From contig JAJEGU010000083.1 in NCBI GenBank assembly GCA_022819645.1, positions 1-64,000 on the forward strand: a DNA stretch of 64,000 nucleotides, written 5' to 3'. This stretch comes from Pseudomonadales bacterium. GTDB taxonomy: Bacteria; Pseudomonadota; Gammaproteobacteria; Pseudomonadales; Pseudohongiellaceae. This document shows, one piece after another, positions 22,458 to 32,136 of this stretch (the stretch's first letter is position 1; each line of letters starts with the position of its first letter). Below the pieces are notes generated by a model, which had not been told where the DNA came from, ran no database searches, and worked only from the letters and a program-made list of their open reading frames with translations. The position numbers and the translations under genes were made by a program.

Positions 22458-24473
22458 TCAATCGATTTCGGATTCCGTCGCCACCGGGTGCCGGAAACCC
22501 TTGACCCTGACCCTGAAATTCTTCCGCGGGCTGAGCTTGGGGAAGGGATTGAGCTTGAGCCGGTAATTCTTCGGCACCATTTCCAGTTCCAGATAACGGG
22601 CGATCAGCAGCACGTTGAGCACGAGCTGGAACTCGGACCAGCGCCGTCCCCCACAAGTATGGGTGCCAGTGCCGAAAGGCACGAAGGCGCCAGTCTGCTT
22701 GTGTTCTTCCCGGGGCGGCAGATAGCGGTCGATATCGAACCTGTCCGGCTCCCTGAAATGTTTCTCGAAAAAATGCGTAGCCGTGAATGCAATCAGAATC
22801 TCGCTGTAGGCGGGAACCGGAATACCGTCGATATCGAAGGAATTCATCGCCGTGCGCCGGTGTACGGTAATCACCGGATGCAGCCGCAGCACTTCCATGG
22901 TGAAACGGTGGGCCACGTCGATGGCTTCCGGGGTGAAGGCGGCAGCGTCCGGGTCGCCGTCCGCGAAGAGCGCGTCGGCCTCGGCCACAATGCGCGCATG
23001 CACCTCGGGATTCGCCAGCATTTCGTAAATCGCGAATGCCATGGCGCTGCCGGTGTAATGGCCGGCGATGATGGGGGCGATGAAGGCGAAACCGAGATCG
23101 GTCTCCGGCAGGAATTGCGGGTCGGTCTGATGCAGGTCCATGAGGTCATCGACGAGGTCCCGGCGTTTGCCTTCGCGCTGGGCCGGAGTATGGGTGGCGT
23201 GAATCTGGGCGTAGAGATCGAGCACGCTTTGCTTGTAGCGCTTCATCCGCGGCGTGCGCAGCATGAACTTCGGCAAGATTCTGAAAACATGCACAAACAA
23301 GGCCCGATATTCGAATTTGAGCAAATCGTCGAGCACATGGCTCGGTTTGATGCTGACGCTGAGTTCGGCAATCTGCTCCCCGATGAGGCGCTGGCAGGCA
23401 TCCTCGGTAACAAGAATACCGCCCTGCTTCCAGCCGCTGAAACTGCGCCGGGCGAGCGCGAACAAATCGTGAATCCGGTCCTCGATCACGACTCGCGAGT
23501 TGCCGTCGCGCACCGCCTTGCGCATGCGGAAATGGTCGGCGCCGTCCATGCTCGCAATGGACCGGGCCGTGCCCCACTCCTGCTGAAAATCTTCGAGATA
23601 ATCCCGGGTACGGAGCAGCAGGCGCCCTTTCTTGCCGGTCCACAGGTTCAATTCCTGGCTCGCGAGCACCACGAGTTTCTGCCCGCCCGCCGCAATGGCG
23701 AAAACCGGGCCGTGCTTTTCCGCCTGTTCCGCCAGGAATTTGGGGAAATTTCCCTGCCGCAGGCTGCGCGAGCGAATCATGTCCCACAGGCCGATGGATG
23801 GCATCTTGCGGCGATGGCCGGTGCGCAGGGACTCGGGGGGCTTGTAGGATGTGCGAATGGCTTCACCGATGGTGCGACCGATCAGGTCCATGCCGCTGAG
23901 CAGTTCGATGCGCTGTGCGGCGGATTCGAGTTCCTCGGGCTCCAGCAGGGTACGCACGCCGTCGCAGTTGTTGAGCAGCCCGATAATGGCGATGTCCCGG
24001 GGGTCGGGAATCTCATCGGTAACCAGAATGCGGGAAATACGCTGCTTGATTTCCTCGCCCGGCGCCCCGTCCACCAATGGATAGCGGCCGGTTCGGGAGA
24101 TTTTCCTGGAAAGCGACCAGAAGCCCGCGGTATCAAACTCCAGGATTCCCATGCCCACGAGCCGGTCAAAGGCCTTGTCGCTGATGGCGTCGGCCCGGGC
24201 GGCAATCCGCTCGACCCAGTAACGGGGCGAGTGGGTTTTCTTTTCCCCGGCGATTTCCTTGAGCACCGGATCGAGAATGTCGTCTCCCGTGCGTTCCGCG
24301 CTAATCAGGGTGAGGGTTTTGAGGTCGGAATCGATACGGTTTCTGAGCGCCAGATCCATCAGTACCCCGCCAGCAAAGGCACAGGACATCTTCCACTCGG
24401 GAACCGGGGCGAAATAGCCCGTGTTCTCGTCAAGCAGCAGCAGCAGTAATTCTTCGGCAAATGTCATGTCCAC
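22458..24473 (-). CDS. GPP34/GOLPH3-like domain fused to a cytochrome P450
   Basis: A 671-residue two-domain protein in one uninterrupted frame. Residues 1-about 215 resemble the GPP34 (GOLPH3/Vps74) fold: MTFAEELLLLLLDENTG, a hydrophobic FAGGVLMDLAL helix, then GDDILDPVLKEI and an AFDRLVGMGILE segment. Residues about 230-671 are a P450 with the ExxR helix (EVLRLHP), a PDRFDIDRYL block and the heme loop FGTGTHTCGGRR (Cys about 605). The I-helix reads AGHYTGSAMA, CYP51-like, without the usual acidic residue before Thr. GTG at 24473 or ATG at 24467 may start it; the RND pump gene ends 6 bases upstream, so it is the last gene of that operon. The substrate is unknown. Confidence 0.85.
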   Translation of the reverse strand: MDMTFAEELLLLLLDENTGYFAPVPEWKMSCAFAGGVLMDLALRNRIDSDLKTLTLISAERTGDDILDPVLKEIAGEKKTHSPRYWVERIAARADAISDKAFDRLVGMGILEFDTAGFWSLSRKISRTGRYPLVDGAPGEEIKQRISRILVTDEIPDPRDIAIIGLLNNCDGVRTLLEPEELESAAQRIELLSGMDLIGRTIGEAIRTSYKPPESLRTGHRRKMPSIGLWDMIRSRSLRQGNFPKFLAEQAEKHGPVFAIAAGGQKLVVLASQELNLWTGKKGRLLLRTRDYLEDFQQEWGTARSIASMDGADHFRMRKAVRDGNSRVVIEDRIHDLFALARRSFSGWKQGGILVTEDACQRLIGEQIAELSVSIKPSHVLDDLLKFEYRALFVHVFRILPKFMLRTPRMKRYKQSVLDLYAQIHATHTPAQREGKRRDLVDDLMDLHQTDPQFLPETDLGFAFIAPIIAGHYTGSAMAFAIYEMLANPEVHARIVAEADALFADGDPDAAAFTPEAIDVAHRFTMEVLRLHPVITVHRRTAMNSFDIDGIPVPAYSEILIAFTATHFFEKHFREPDRFDIDRYLPPREEHKQTGAFVPFGTGTHTCGGRRWSEFQLVLNVLLIARYLELEMVPKNYRLKLNPFPKLSPRKNFRVRVKGFRHPVATESEID

Positions 24474-24479
24474 TTTCGC

Positions 24480-27400
24480 CTATGTTGACTGTTGACGGCG
24501 ATCGGTTGAATTTCCGTGCTGCCAACCAGGGCCAGCCAAGGCGCTATCCGGCGTCGCAAGGGGTCTGAACAAACTGAAATGCATGCTGGTAATCGCCGGC
24601 ACCACCAGCATCAGCACGAAAGTGGTCACCAGAATGCCGACACCGAGCGAAGCGGCGAAAGGCATCAGAAACTGCGCCTGGATCGCCCGGTCCAGAATCA
24701 TGGGAGTAAAGCCAAGGAAGGTCGTCACCGAAGTCAGCAGAATCGGCCGGAAACGGCCCTTGGCGCCTTCAATGACCGCCTGTCGCGGCTTGGCGCCCTG
24801 CCTGAGCCGCTGGTCGATCAGGTCCACCATGACCAATGAATCATTCACGATGACGCCGCTGAGCCCGAGTATGCCCATGATCGTGGTGGCGCTGAAAGGC
24901 ACCTGTAGCAACCAGTGGCCGAAGATCGCGCCGATCAGGCCGAAGGGAATGATCGACATGATGATGAAGGGGCGGGTCCAGGAGCGCAGGGGTATTGCGA
25001 GCAGGGCAAAGATCAGCAGCATGGCAAGGGCGAATCCGCGGTACAGCGAGCCAAGCGAATCGGCCTGGACCTGCTGCTCGCCGCCGAGTGTGTAGGCAAG
25101 GTCCGGGTCTCCTGCCATCAGCTCCGCCAGAATCGTTCCGGTGAGGATGCCATTGGCTTCGCCGGCGGAAATCACTTCCGGATCCACATCCGCAGCCACG
25201 GTAATCACCCGGGCCTGATCCTGGCGATTGATTGCCGGCAGGGAATTGCCCTGACGCAATTCCGCCACCTGCCGCAAGGGTACTTCCGCCCCAACCGGGG
25301 TGCGGATGATGTAGTTTTCGATATCGGTTATCGAATCGCGTTCCGCTTCCGGCAGCCGCGCATACACCCGCACCTCGTCGCCATTGCGCTGGACCCGCAG
25401 GGCTTCGGCGCCGAAGAATGCCGCCCGGGACTGATTCGCCAGATCCCGCAGGTCAAGCCCGAGACTGCGCGCCTGCGGCAGCAACTCAAGCTGGATTTCG
25501 CGGATTCCCTCGGCATGGTCGGATCGGATATCGAATACGCCATTGATGCCGCGCAGGGCTTCCACCACCGCGCCGGCGTGGGCCGCAAGCCGGTCCGGGT
25601 CGGGATGCGACATGACCGCCTCGATGGGATTGCCGAGATCAAGCACATCGCCACTGAAAACCACCCCGCGCACCTGGGGAAGGATGCCCACTTCATCGCG
25701 CCAGGCCTGGGCCACTTCGGTGGTGGTCACATCCCGGACCTGGGCGCTGACGAGCTTGAACTCGACGGTTGCGATATTGGCTTCCGGATTCAACGAGGGC
25801 GAGGCGATGACGCCGCCGCCTTCCACCCGGGGCCGTTGGCCGACCACAATCGTGGCGCCGTCAAGCAGCGATGGCGCATCACCGCCTTGCTGCTGCGAGA
25901 GCTGTTCAATGACCCGGATTCCCGCGGCTTCCAGTTCAAGAGCGACATCCAGGGTGCGCCCGGCGGTGGTGCCTTCGGGCATTTCCAGGGTGGCGGTGAC
26001 AAAGTCGCCTTCCACCACATCGGCGAATGTTACCGCAATCAGCCCCGCGGGCAGCAGGGAGATACTGATGATGAGCGCGCCGATGGCGCCGGCGAGAATG
26101 ACCAGGGGCTGGGCCGTGGCGAAATGCAGCGCCCGGTCCAGCGGGCCATCGATAAATGCTTTCAGCCCCCGATCCACCGCGCCCTGGACGCTGGCGAAAA
26201 ACCGGTCCGGCACGCTGTGCGGGCGCCAGTCGGGACCGGGCAGATGGGATAAATGGCCGGGAAGGATGAACAGGGATTCCACCAGGGAAATCACCAGCAT
26301 GGCAATGACGATGACCGGCAATGCGCGCCAGATTTCGCCGATGCCGCCGGGGATATAGAGCAGCGGGATAAAGGCGGCGATGGAAGTCAGCACGGCGAAA
26401 GTCAGCGGTGTGCGAATCCTGCGGGCGCCGCGAATCGCCGCGGCAACGCCGGGCAGACCCTGTTTCCGCTGCTGGTACACGCTGTCGGCCACCACTACCG
26501 CATCATCGACGATAATGCCGATGCCCAGCACAAAGACGAACAGGGAAATCGTGTTGATGGCGATCTCAAGCAACAGCATCGCCGCCAGGGCGCCGACAAA
26601 GGTGGTCACCAGCCCCACGGTGACCCACAAGGCGAGCCGGATCTGCAGAAACAGCGCCAGGGCGATAAAGACCAGCATCAGGCCGAGAGCGCCGTTTTTC
26701 AACAGCAGATTGAGCCGCTCGGAATAAGCCCGGGATTCGTCATTCCAGAAACTGATTCCCACGCCATCGGGCAGCGACGGCTCGATGACTCCGGCGATAT
26801 GTTCCTGCACCGCGGTCGCTACCGTCATCACCTGTTCGCTTTCGGCGCGGAACACTTCGATGAACACCGCGCGCCGGCCCTGATGCCGCACAATGATGTC
26901 GCGCTGCTGGAAACCATCGCGAACGGTCGCGATATCGCCGAGGCGCAGTTCTGCGCCATCGTCCCTGGCAAGCACCACGATGTCCTCGAATTCCTGCTGA
27001 ACCTGCCGCTGACCCAGGGTCCGCAGCCGCACCCGGGAGGCCTCGGTATCGATGCTGCCGGCGGAAAGCTCCAGGGAATTGGCGCGGATCGCATTGGCGA
27101 TATCGTCCAGGGTCAGGCCGAGTTCCCGCAGACGCCGGGCCGGGACTTCCACGGAAATCTCGTAATCGCGCATACCGCTGACTTCCACCAGGGAAACCTC
27201 GGGCAGGGCGGTGAGTTCATCTTCCACCCCGGCGGCAAGCTCCTTGAGCGAGCGTTCGGAGATATCGCCATGCAACAGCATGCGGATTACGCTCTGGCCA
27301 TTGGTCATCTCCCGGATCAGGGGCCGCTCGGCGCCGACCGGAAAGGTCTGGATTCTGGCGATGGCGGATTCCACATCGTCCAGCGCCGCGCCCATGTCGA

Positions 27401-27728
27401 CCCCGGAACGCATCTCAATCCGTACCGAAGCCATTCCCGGGGCAGCCACCGAACGTACGGTATTGACGTCTTCGATGCCGCTGACTTCGTCCTCGATCTT
27501 GATGACGATGGATTCCTCGATCTCCTCGGGGTTTGCCCCGGGATAGGCCATGGTGACTTCAATGGTGTAGAAAGGCAGGGCGGGCCAGGCTTCGCGTTCA
27601 AGACCCGACAGCGACACCAGCCCGGCGGCAAGAATGGCGAGCATCAGGAGATTGGCGGCAACGCTGTTGCTCGCCATATAGGCAATGGGGCCAGGCGCTT
27701 CCCCCTGATACGGGTCGGGAAGGTTCAT
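24480..27728 (-). CDS. RND efflux transporter permease
   Basis: A 1082-residue inner-membrane pump of the AcrB/MexB superfamily. Features seen: an N-terminal helix (ANLLMLAILAAGLVSL), a large periplasmic loop with porter-type motifs (AYPGANPEEIEESIV), and TM4 with the paired proton-relay aspartates D408-D409 (GIIVDDAVVVADS). A second periplasmic half and a final helix set (GIVVND-like GLSGVIVNDSLVMVD) follow. It works with the adaptor gene just upstream (overlap ATGA, 27725-27728) and the outer-membrane factor before that, forming a complete tripartite export system. Loop sequence cannot tell the substrate; the co-transcribed P450 suggests a lipid-like or oxidised small molecule. Confidence 0.92.
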   Translation of the reverse strand: MNLPDPYQGEAPGPIAYMASNSVAANLLMLAILAAGLVSLSGLEREAWPALPFYTIEVTMAYPGANPEEIEESIVIKIEDEVSGIEDVNTVRSVAAPGMASVRIEMRSGVDMGAALDDVESAIARIQTFPVGAERPLIREMTNGQSVIRMLLHGDISERSLKELAAGVEDELTALPEVSLVEVSGMRDYEISVEVPARRLRELGLTLDDIANAIRANSLELSAGSIDTEASRVRLRTLGQRQVQQEFEDIVVLARDDGAELRLGDIATVRDGFQQRDIIVRHQGRRAVFIEVFRAESEQVMTVATAVQEHIAGVIEPSLPDGVGISFWNDESRAYSERLNLLLKNGALGLMLVFIALALFLQIRLALWVTVGLVTTFVGALAAMLLLEIAINTISLFVFVLGIGIIVDDAVVVADSVYQQRKQGLPGVAAAIRGARRIRTPLTFAVLTSIAAFIPLLYIPGGIGEIWRALPVIVIAMLVISLVESLFILPGHLSHLPGPDWRPHSVPDRFFASVQGAVDRGLKAFIDGPLDRALHFATAQPLVILAGAIGALIISISLLPAGLIAVTFADVVEGDFVTATLEMPEGTTAGRTLDVALELEAAGIRVIEQLSQQQGGDAPSLLDGATIVVGQRPRVEGGGVIASPSLNPEANIATVEFKLVSAQVRDVTTTEVAQAWRDEVGILPQVRGVVFSGDVLDLGNPIEAVMSHPDPDRLAAHAGAVVEALRGINGVFDIRSDHAEGIREIQLELLPQARSLGLDLRDLANQSRAAFFGAEALRVQRNGDEVRVYARLPEAERDSITDIENYIIRTPVGAEVPLRQVAELRQGNSLPAINRQDQARVITVAADVDPEVISAGEANGILTGTILAELMAGDPDLAYTLGGEQQVQADSLGSLYRGFALAMLLIFALLAIPLRSWTRPFIIMSIIPFGLIGAIFGHWLLQVPFSATTIMGILGLSGVIVNDSLVMVDLIDQRLRQGAKPRQAVIEGAKGRFRPILLTSVTTFLGFTPMILDRAIQAQFLMPFAASLGVGILVTTFVLMLVVPAITSMHFSLFRPLATPDSALAGPGWQHGNSTDRRQQST

Positions 27729-28909
27729 GGCGGCGAATCGGACCCGGTGAGCACGGCCATGCCTTCCACGGCGAACTGCAAGCCGCCGGTGATCAAGGGC
27801 TCGCCGCCGCGAAGCGGGCCGCTTACCCAGGCTGCGCCGTCGGCGCGCTGCAATACCCGCACCGGAACAATACGCACATTGCCGCCAGCCACCGCCCAGA
27901 CCTCATTATCGGCCTGCAGCGCGGCACGGGGAATCCGCCACACATCGGGCAAGGCGACTCCCTCGATCTCCACATCGACGAATTCACCCACCAGCAGGGG
28001 AGGATTGCCGGGGGCGGCAAAGGCCGCAGGCACGCGAATCACCACACCCACGGTTCGCGTTTGTGGATCAACGGCTACCTCGGCCCGGTCCACATAAGCA
28101 CTCCAGGCATACTCCCGATCGCCCCGGGAAGCGCTGACCCGAGCAGGAACCTGACGCGAATCGTCCCCCGGCCGCAATTCCCACAGACCGGGTATCAGGG
28201 CGGCGTCGCTGTCGGGAAGGGAGACCGCGATCTCCGCCGCATCCGCGGCAATCAAGGTCCCCACCGGCATTCCGGCTGCGATGATCTGACCCGCATCGAT
28301 CGACTCCCGCCTTATGAACCCGGCAAATGGCGCGGTCACCACAGTGCGCGACAGGGCAAGTCTGGCTTCGGCAAGACGCGCCTCATCCCGGTCAAGGGCG
28401 GCCCTGGCGGCCTGCAACTGTGGCTCGCGCAGGGTGAGCGGGCTTGGGTCCGGGGCGCCGTCCTGGCGGCTGCGGAATCGCTGGTATTCCTGGGCGGCAA
28501 TGCCGGCCTGCTGTTCGGCTTCAAGCAGGGCGACCTGACGGGCCGCCACATCAGCCAGGGCTGATTCCACCCGCAGCCGATAATCCTCATCGTCAATGCG
28601 AAACAGTTCCTGGCCCGCGCTTACCTGGCCGCCACTCTGGAAGGTCGGGGCCACCTGGCTGATTCTGCCGCCCACCTGGGCCGCGATTTCGACTTCCCTT
28701 GCGGGGCGGACGGTTCCCGCGCCAAATACCGGAACCGGGCCGGTTGCCGCAGTGGCGGTTTCCGTCTGCACAAAGGGAATCTGTGGCGGCAATTCGCGGC
28801 TTTCCGGTTCGGGTGCGAGGGAAATCAGCAACAGGGCCAGGGCCACCGAACCCGCCACGATGGCAAGTGCGGCGATGATTCCGGTTATTCTTCCCTGCAA
28901 ACTACTCAT
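27725..28909 (-). CDS. RND periplasmic adaptor (membrane fusion protein)
   Basis: A 394-residue HlyD/AcrA-type protein. One N-terminal transmembrane anchor (IIAALAIVAGSVALALLLISL) is followed by a lipoyl-like half (VEIAAQVGGRISQV...GQVSAGQELFRID), a helical hairpin of about 70 residues rich in Ala, Glu and Arg, the second lipoyl half (TVVTAPFAGFIRRESIDAGQII) and beta-barrel and membrane-proximal parts. The ATG at 28909 is chosen: GGA lies eight bases upstream and the start overlaps the stop of the outer-membrane factor gene. An ATG at 28915 is possible. It overlaps the pump gene by four bases downstream. Confidence 0.9.
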   Translation of the reverse strand: MSSLQGRITGIIAALAIVAGSVALALLLISLAPEPESRELPPQIPFVQTETATAATGPVPVFGAGTVRPAREVEIAAQVGGRISQVAPTFQSGGQVSAGQELFRIDDEDYRLRVESALADVAARQVALLEAEQQAGIAAQEYQRFRSRQDGAPDPSPLTLREPQLQAARAALDRDEARLAEARLALSRTVVTAPFAGFIRRESIDAGQIIAAGMPVGTLIAADAAEIAVSLPDSDAALIPGLWELRPGDDSRQVPARVSASRGDREYAWSAYVDRAEVAVDPQTRTVGVVIRVPAAFAAPGNPPLLVGEFVDVEIEGVALPDVWRIPRAALQADNEVWAVAGGNVRIVPVRVLQRADGAAWVSGPLRGGEPLITGGLQFAVEGMAVLTGSDSPP

Positions 28910-30431
28910 TGGCATTGTCCGCAATGGCGTCCAGCGGAGCGGCCTGGACGCCGTCCGACCGGGTCAAATCCGCTGTCCACGCGCCGCCGAAAGCCCGATG
29001 CACGGCGAGCCGGGCCAGGCCGAGGTCGCGTTCCGCAGTGGACAATAGGGCCCGGGCGCCTGCCCGCACTTGCCCGGCTAGCAGCACTTCGCCATAAGAG
29101 CCAATGCCGGCGGCGTATCTTTGCGCCTGCAAATCCGACTCGGCCTCAGCATCGTTTGCATAGGCAAGCAGCACATCATGGCGGCGGCGGCCGGCGGCGA
29201 AAACCGCCAGGGCGGCCTCGACCTCATGCACGGCGGTCACCACGGATTGGCGATACAGCGCAGCGGCTTCCCGCAATCGCGCTTCCGCCAGCGCCACATT
29301 GTCGCGCAGGCGCGAACCCTGCAGCGCCGGGCCCAGCAGATTGACGCCGAGATTGCGAAACCACTGGTCCGGGTCGAACCAGTCGCCGGCCTCAGTGGCC
29401 TGCAAGCCAATGGAACCGGACAGCGACAGGGCCGGCAACAACTCGGCCTCACGCGCGCCGAGGGCAAAGCGGGCGGCTTCCATGCGCTGCCTGGCACCAG
29501 CCACATCGGGCCGCTGCGCCAGCAGTTCCGCCGGGATGCCCTGCTGCTCAGGTTCTCTGGCCCCGGCCAGGGACAGGCTGCCAGGCAGCAGGCCGGCGAT
29601 GTCTTCCCGGTAGCCCCCCAGCAAAATCCACAGCCGGCTTTCCGCCTCGGCCAGCCCGGTTTCCAATTCGGGCAACCTGGCACGCGCCTGACCCAGCGCC
29701 CGGCGCGCGGCGTAGCGTTCGCCGGCCTCGGCAAGGCCGGACTCATAGCGAAACTCGGCCAGGTCATCGCTCTCCGCAAGCAGATCAATGGTTTCCAGCG
29801 CAAGTTCACGCTGCCGGCGCAAGTCCACAAGTTCCAGATAGGTATCGATGGTTTCGGCGAGCACGGAGATTTGCGCGGCATGAAGGTCCGACTCCGAGGC
29901 CAGGCGCTCGGCGCCGGCGGCAAGCCGCAGATTGCGATTGCGGCCCCAGAAGTCCGCCTCCCAGGAAAACTGCGCGCCGAGGTTGTAGGTGGTCAGGCCG
30001 AGACGGTCGGGCAGGACAAGTCCGAACTGATCGGCCAGTTGCTCGCCAAGACCGAGTTCATCGAGCTGGGCGCCGATTCCCGCATTGGCGGGCAGGTCGA
30101 GATCATTGACGCCGGCAGTGGGGCTGATCGCGGGCAAGCGCACGGCATCGGCGATTCGCGCCCTGGCTCTTGCCTGTTCGACCCGTGCCGCCGCCACGGC
30201 CAGGTCGGCATTCGATTCGAGCACAGCCTCCATCACCCGGTTCAGCGCCGGGTCGGCAAAGGATTCCCACCAGGCCAGGGACCGGGAAGATGCGGTGGCT
30301 TTACCGGCGGCGGTGTGAACGGCTGGTTCGCCTGTGGATTCCGGGTCATTCCAGAAAGTTTGCAGGGAACATGCCTGGAAACAGGCACAAACGGCAGTCG
30401 CCAAATGGATTTTTGAGTTGATTATTTTCAA
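28902..30431 (-). CDS. Outer-membrane efflux lipoprotein (NodT/OprM type)
   Basis: A 509-residue TolC-superfamily channel subunit. A lipobox (QAC, Cys21), the SLAWWESFADPALNRVMEAVL start typical of NodT-type factors, and two long helical repeats (each with A-x-x-R-x-(E/Q)-x-A patterns; FSWEADFWGRNR in the first half) are visible. It heads the minus-strand operon with adaptor, RND pump and GPP34-P450. The start is a TTG at 30431 with GAGG four bases before it; no ATG or GTG lies upstream of the lipobox in frame. The use of TTG for the first gene may keep expression low. Confidence 0.87.
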   Translation of the reverse strand: MKIINSKIHLATAVCACFQACSLQTFWNDPESTGEPAVHTAAGKATASSRSLAWWESFADPALNRVMEAVLESNADLAVAAARVEQARARARIADAVRLPAISPTAGVNDLDLPANAGIGAQLDELGLGEQLADQFGLVLPDRLGLTTYNLGAQFSWEADFWGRNRNLRLAAGAERLASESDLHAAQISVLAETIDTYLELVDLRRQRELALETIDLLAESDDLAEFRYESGLAEAGERYAARRALGQARARLPELETGLAEAESRLWILLGGYREDIAGLLPGSLSLAGAREPEQQGIPAELLAQRPDVAGARQRMEAARFALGAREAELLPALSLSGSIGLQATEAGDWFDPDQWFRNLGVNLLGPALQGSRLRDNVALAEARLREAAALYRQSVVTAVHEVEAALAVFAAGRRRHDVLLAYANDAEAESDLQAQRYAAGIGSYGEVLLAGQVRAGARALLSTAERDLGLARLAVHRAFGGAWTADLTRSDGVQAAPLDAIADNANE

Positions 30432-30668
30432 AATGCCTCATCCATTTTCCAGTTGCGTCATCCATCGTCTCTTTGCATTGCCATTCTGGGGAGAAGACGC
30501 GGGTAGCGACAAAGATACCTGTTCGTTCACAATAGTGTCTCCTGTTCCGAGTTATCTGCAAGCGATCTTGGTGATTCTACAGGAGGTTGCCGGAAACTCC
30601 ATATTTCAGACCCCTGGGAGCAACTGACGTATCATGGCGGCAGATTCAATTCTCTGGCGGGAGTATCC

Positions 30669-32078
30669 ATGGAAAGAGCCGACATCGTCATTGCCGTGCT
30701 CGCGATCTACCAGGTCGTGCTGCTCGGCATCGGTTTCTGGGCTTCGCGGCGGACCGCCGACGGCGAGGATTTCTTTCTTGGGGGGCGGCGGCTTGGACCG
30801 GTGGTGGCCGGGGTCAGTTATGCGTCCAGCGCTTCTTCCGCCTGGACGCTGCTCGGCCTCAGCGGCGCCGCCTATGCCGCGGGGGTCTCGGCGGTGTGGG
30901 TCGCGCTGGGCTCCGTCAGCGGCATGTTCGTCGCCTGGTGGTGGATCGCGCCGCGGCTGATGCGCTTCAGCCGCGAACACGACCAGTTGACCCTGACCGA
31001 CTTCCTCGCCCATGGCGCCGGCGGCGGCGAACGGCGCGCGATCGTTTATCTTTCTTCCCTGGTCATCGTCTTCTCCTTCGTGTTTTATGTCGCCGCCCAG
31101 TTCCAGGGCGCCGGCGGCATGTTCGCCTCGACTTTCGACATCTCCCTTTCCGCCAGCATCGCCATCGGCGCCCTGGTCATCATGGTCTACACCTTTCTCG
31201 GCGGCTTCTGGGCGGTGAGCGTCACCGACACCCTGCAGGGGATTCTGATGGCGATTACCGCGGTGCTGCTGCCGGCGGCGGCGATGGTAGCGGTGGGTGG
31301 AATCGGCGGGCTGGCCGAAGGGTTGCGGGGAGTGGGAAGCCCGGAGCAATTGAGCTTCGTGGCCGGCGGCGGCTTCTGGTTTGCCGCGGGGGTTGTGATC
31401 GGCGGCGTCAGCATCGGCGTAGGCACTTATGGTCAGCCCCATCTGCTGGTGCGCTTCATGGCACTGCGGGACGAGCGGGCGCTGTCGCGGGCGCGCTGGA
31501 TCGTGGCCTTCTGGTATCTGGCGGTCTTCGCGGGAATGATTCTGCTCGGCCTGGCGGGCCGCGTGCTGCTGCCGGAACTTGGCGATCCCGAGACGGTGTT
31601 CTTCAGCGTCAACGAAGCGTTATTGCCGCCATTTGTCGGCGCGGTGCTGCTGGCGGCGGTGCTGTCGGCGATCATGTCCACCGCCGACAGCCAGTTGCTG
31701 GTAGCCGCCGGCGTGATCGCCCACGATCTGGGCCTGGGTCATCTCGGGCGGGCTTCGCTGTTGCGGGTTTCGCGAATCGTGATCGTGTTGCTCGTGGCGG
31801 CGGCGGTGGGGGTGGCGGTGTACCTGCCCGAAAGCATCTTCAACCGGGTGCTGTTCGCCTGGATCGCCCTCGGGTCGGCATTCGGGCCGCTGGTTTTTCT
31901 GCGTCTGGCGGGATACGAGGCGGCGCCGATGGGGATTCTGCTATCGATTCTGACCGGATTTTCGCTGGCGGTGCTGTTTTATGTGATGCCCGACACGCCG
32001 GGGGAGATTCTCGAACGCCTGGCGCCGTTCTGTTGCGCGTTCGCGGTGTTGCTGGTTACGCGCAAATTCGGTACCTGA
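30669..32078 (+). CDS. Sodium:solute symporter (SSF/PutP family)
   Basis: A 469-residue inner-membrane protein with about 13 hydrophobic helices. Family marks: GEDFFLGGRRLGPVVAG near the N-terminus, SYASSASSAWTLLG (unwound helix with the Na+-binding serines), YTFLGGFWAVSVTDTLQG, and GAVLLAAVLSAIMSTADSQLL. PutP-like carriers import proline and similar solutes with sodium. GGGAG precedes the ATG at 30669 by seven bases. It is divergent from the efflux operon; the 237-base gap holds both promoters, but I could not pick convincing boxes. A hairpin with T-run follows the stop. Confidence 0.88.
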   Translation: MERADIVIAVLAIYQVVLLGIGFWASRRTADGEDFFLGGRRLGPVVAGVSYASSASSAWTLLGLSGAAYAAGVSAVWVALGSVSGMFVAWWWIAPRLMRFSREHDQLTLTDFLAHGAGGGERRAIVYLSSLVIVFSFVFYVAAQFQGAGGMFASTFDISLSASIAIGALVIMVYTFLGGFWAVSVTDTLQGILMAITAVLLPAAAMVAVGGIGGLAEGLRGVGSPEQLSFVAGGGFWFAAGVVIGGVSIGVGTYGQPHLLVRFMALRDERALSRARWIVAFWYLAVFAGMILLGLAGRVLLPELGDPETVFFSVNEALLPPFVGAVLLAAVLSAIMSTADSQLLVAAGVIAHDLGLGHLGRASLLRVSRIVIVLLVAAAVGVAVYLPESIFNRVLFAWIALGSAFGPLVFLRLAGYEAAPMGILLSILTGFSLAVLFYVMPDTPGEILERLAPFCCAFAVLLVTRKFGT

Positions 32079-32084
32079 GCGCCC

Positions 32085-32114
32085 ACACCGCCCTCACCGC
32101 CCTCACCGCCCTCA
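32085..32114. repeat. Short tandem repeat CCGCCCTCA(C)
   Basis: Three to four direct copies of a 9-10 bp unit (ACCGCCCTC) follow the symporter stop immediately. Noncoding. Confidence 0.6.
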
Positions 32115-32116
32115 CC

Positions 32117-32135
32117 AAAACCGCTGCGCGGTTTT
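32117..32135. terminator. Hairpin terminator, bidirectional
   Basis: AAAACCGC, loop TGC, GCGGTTTT: a perfect 8-bp stem with terminal A and T runs, 39 bases after the symporter stop. It can serve as a Rho-independent terminator for that gene. Confidence 0.65.
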
Positions 32136-32136
32136 G

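Noticed and set aside
30346..30561. 71-codon minus-strand frame overlapping the start of the outer-membrane factor gene
   Set aside because: It overlaps the lipobox-coding region in another frame and has no similarity that I can see.
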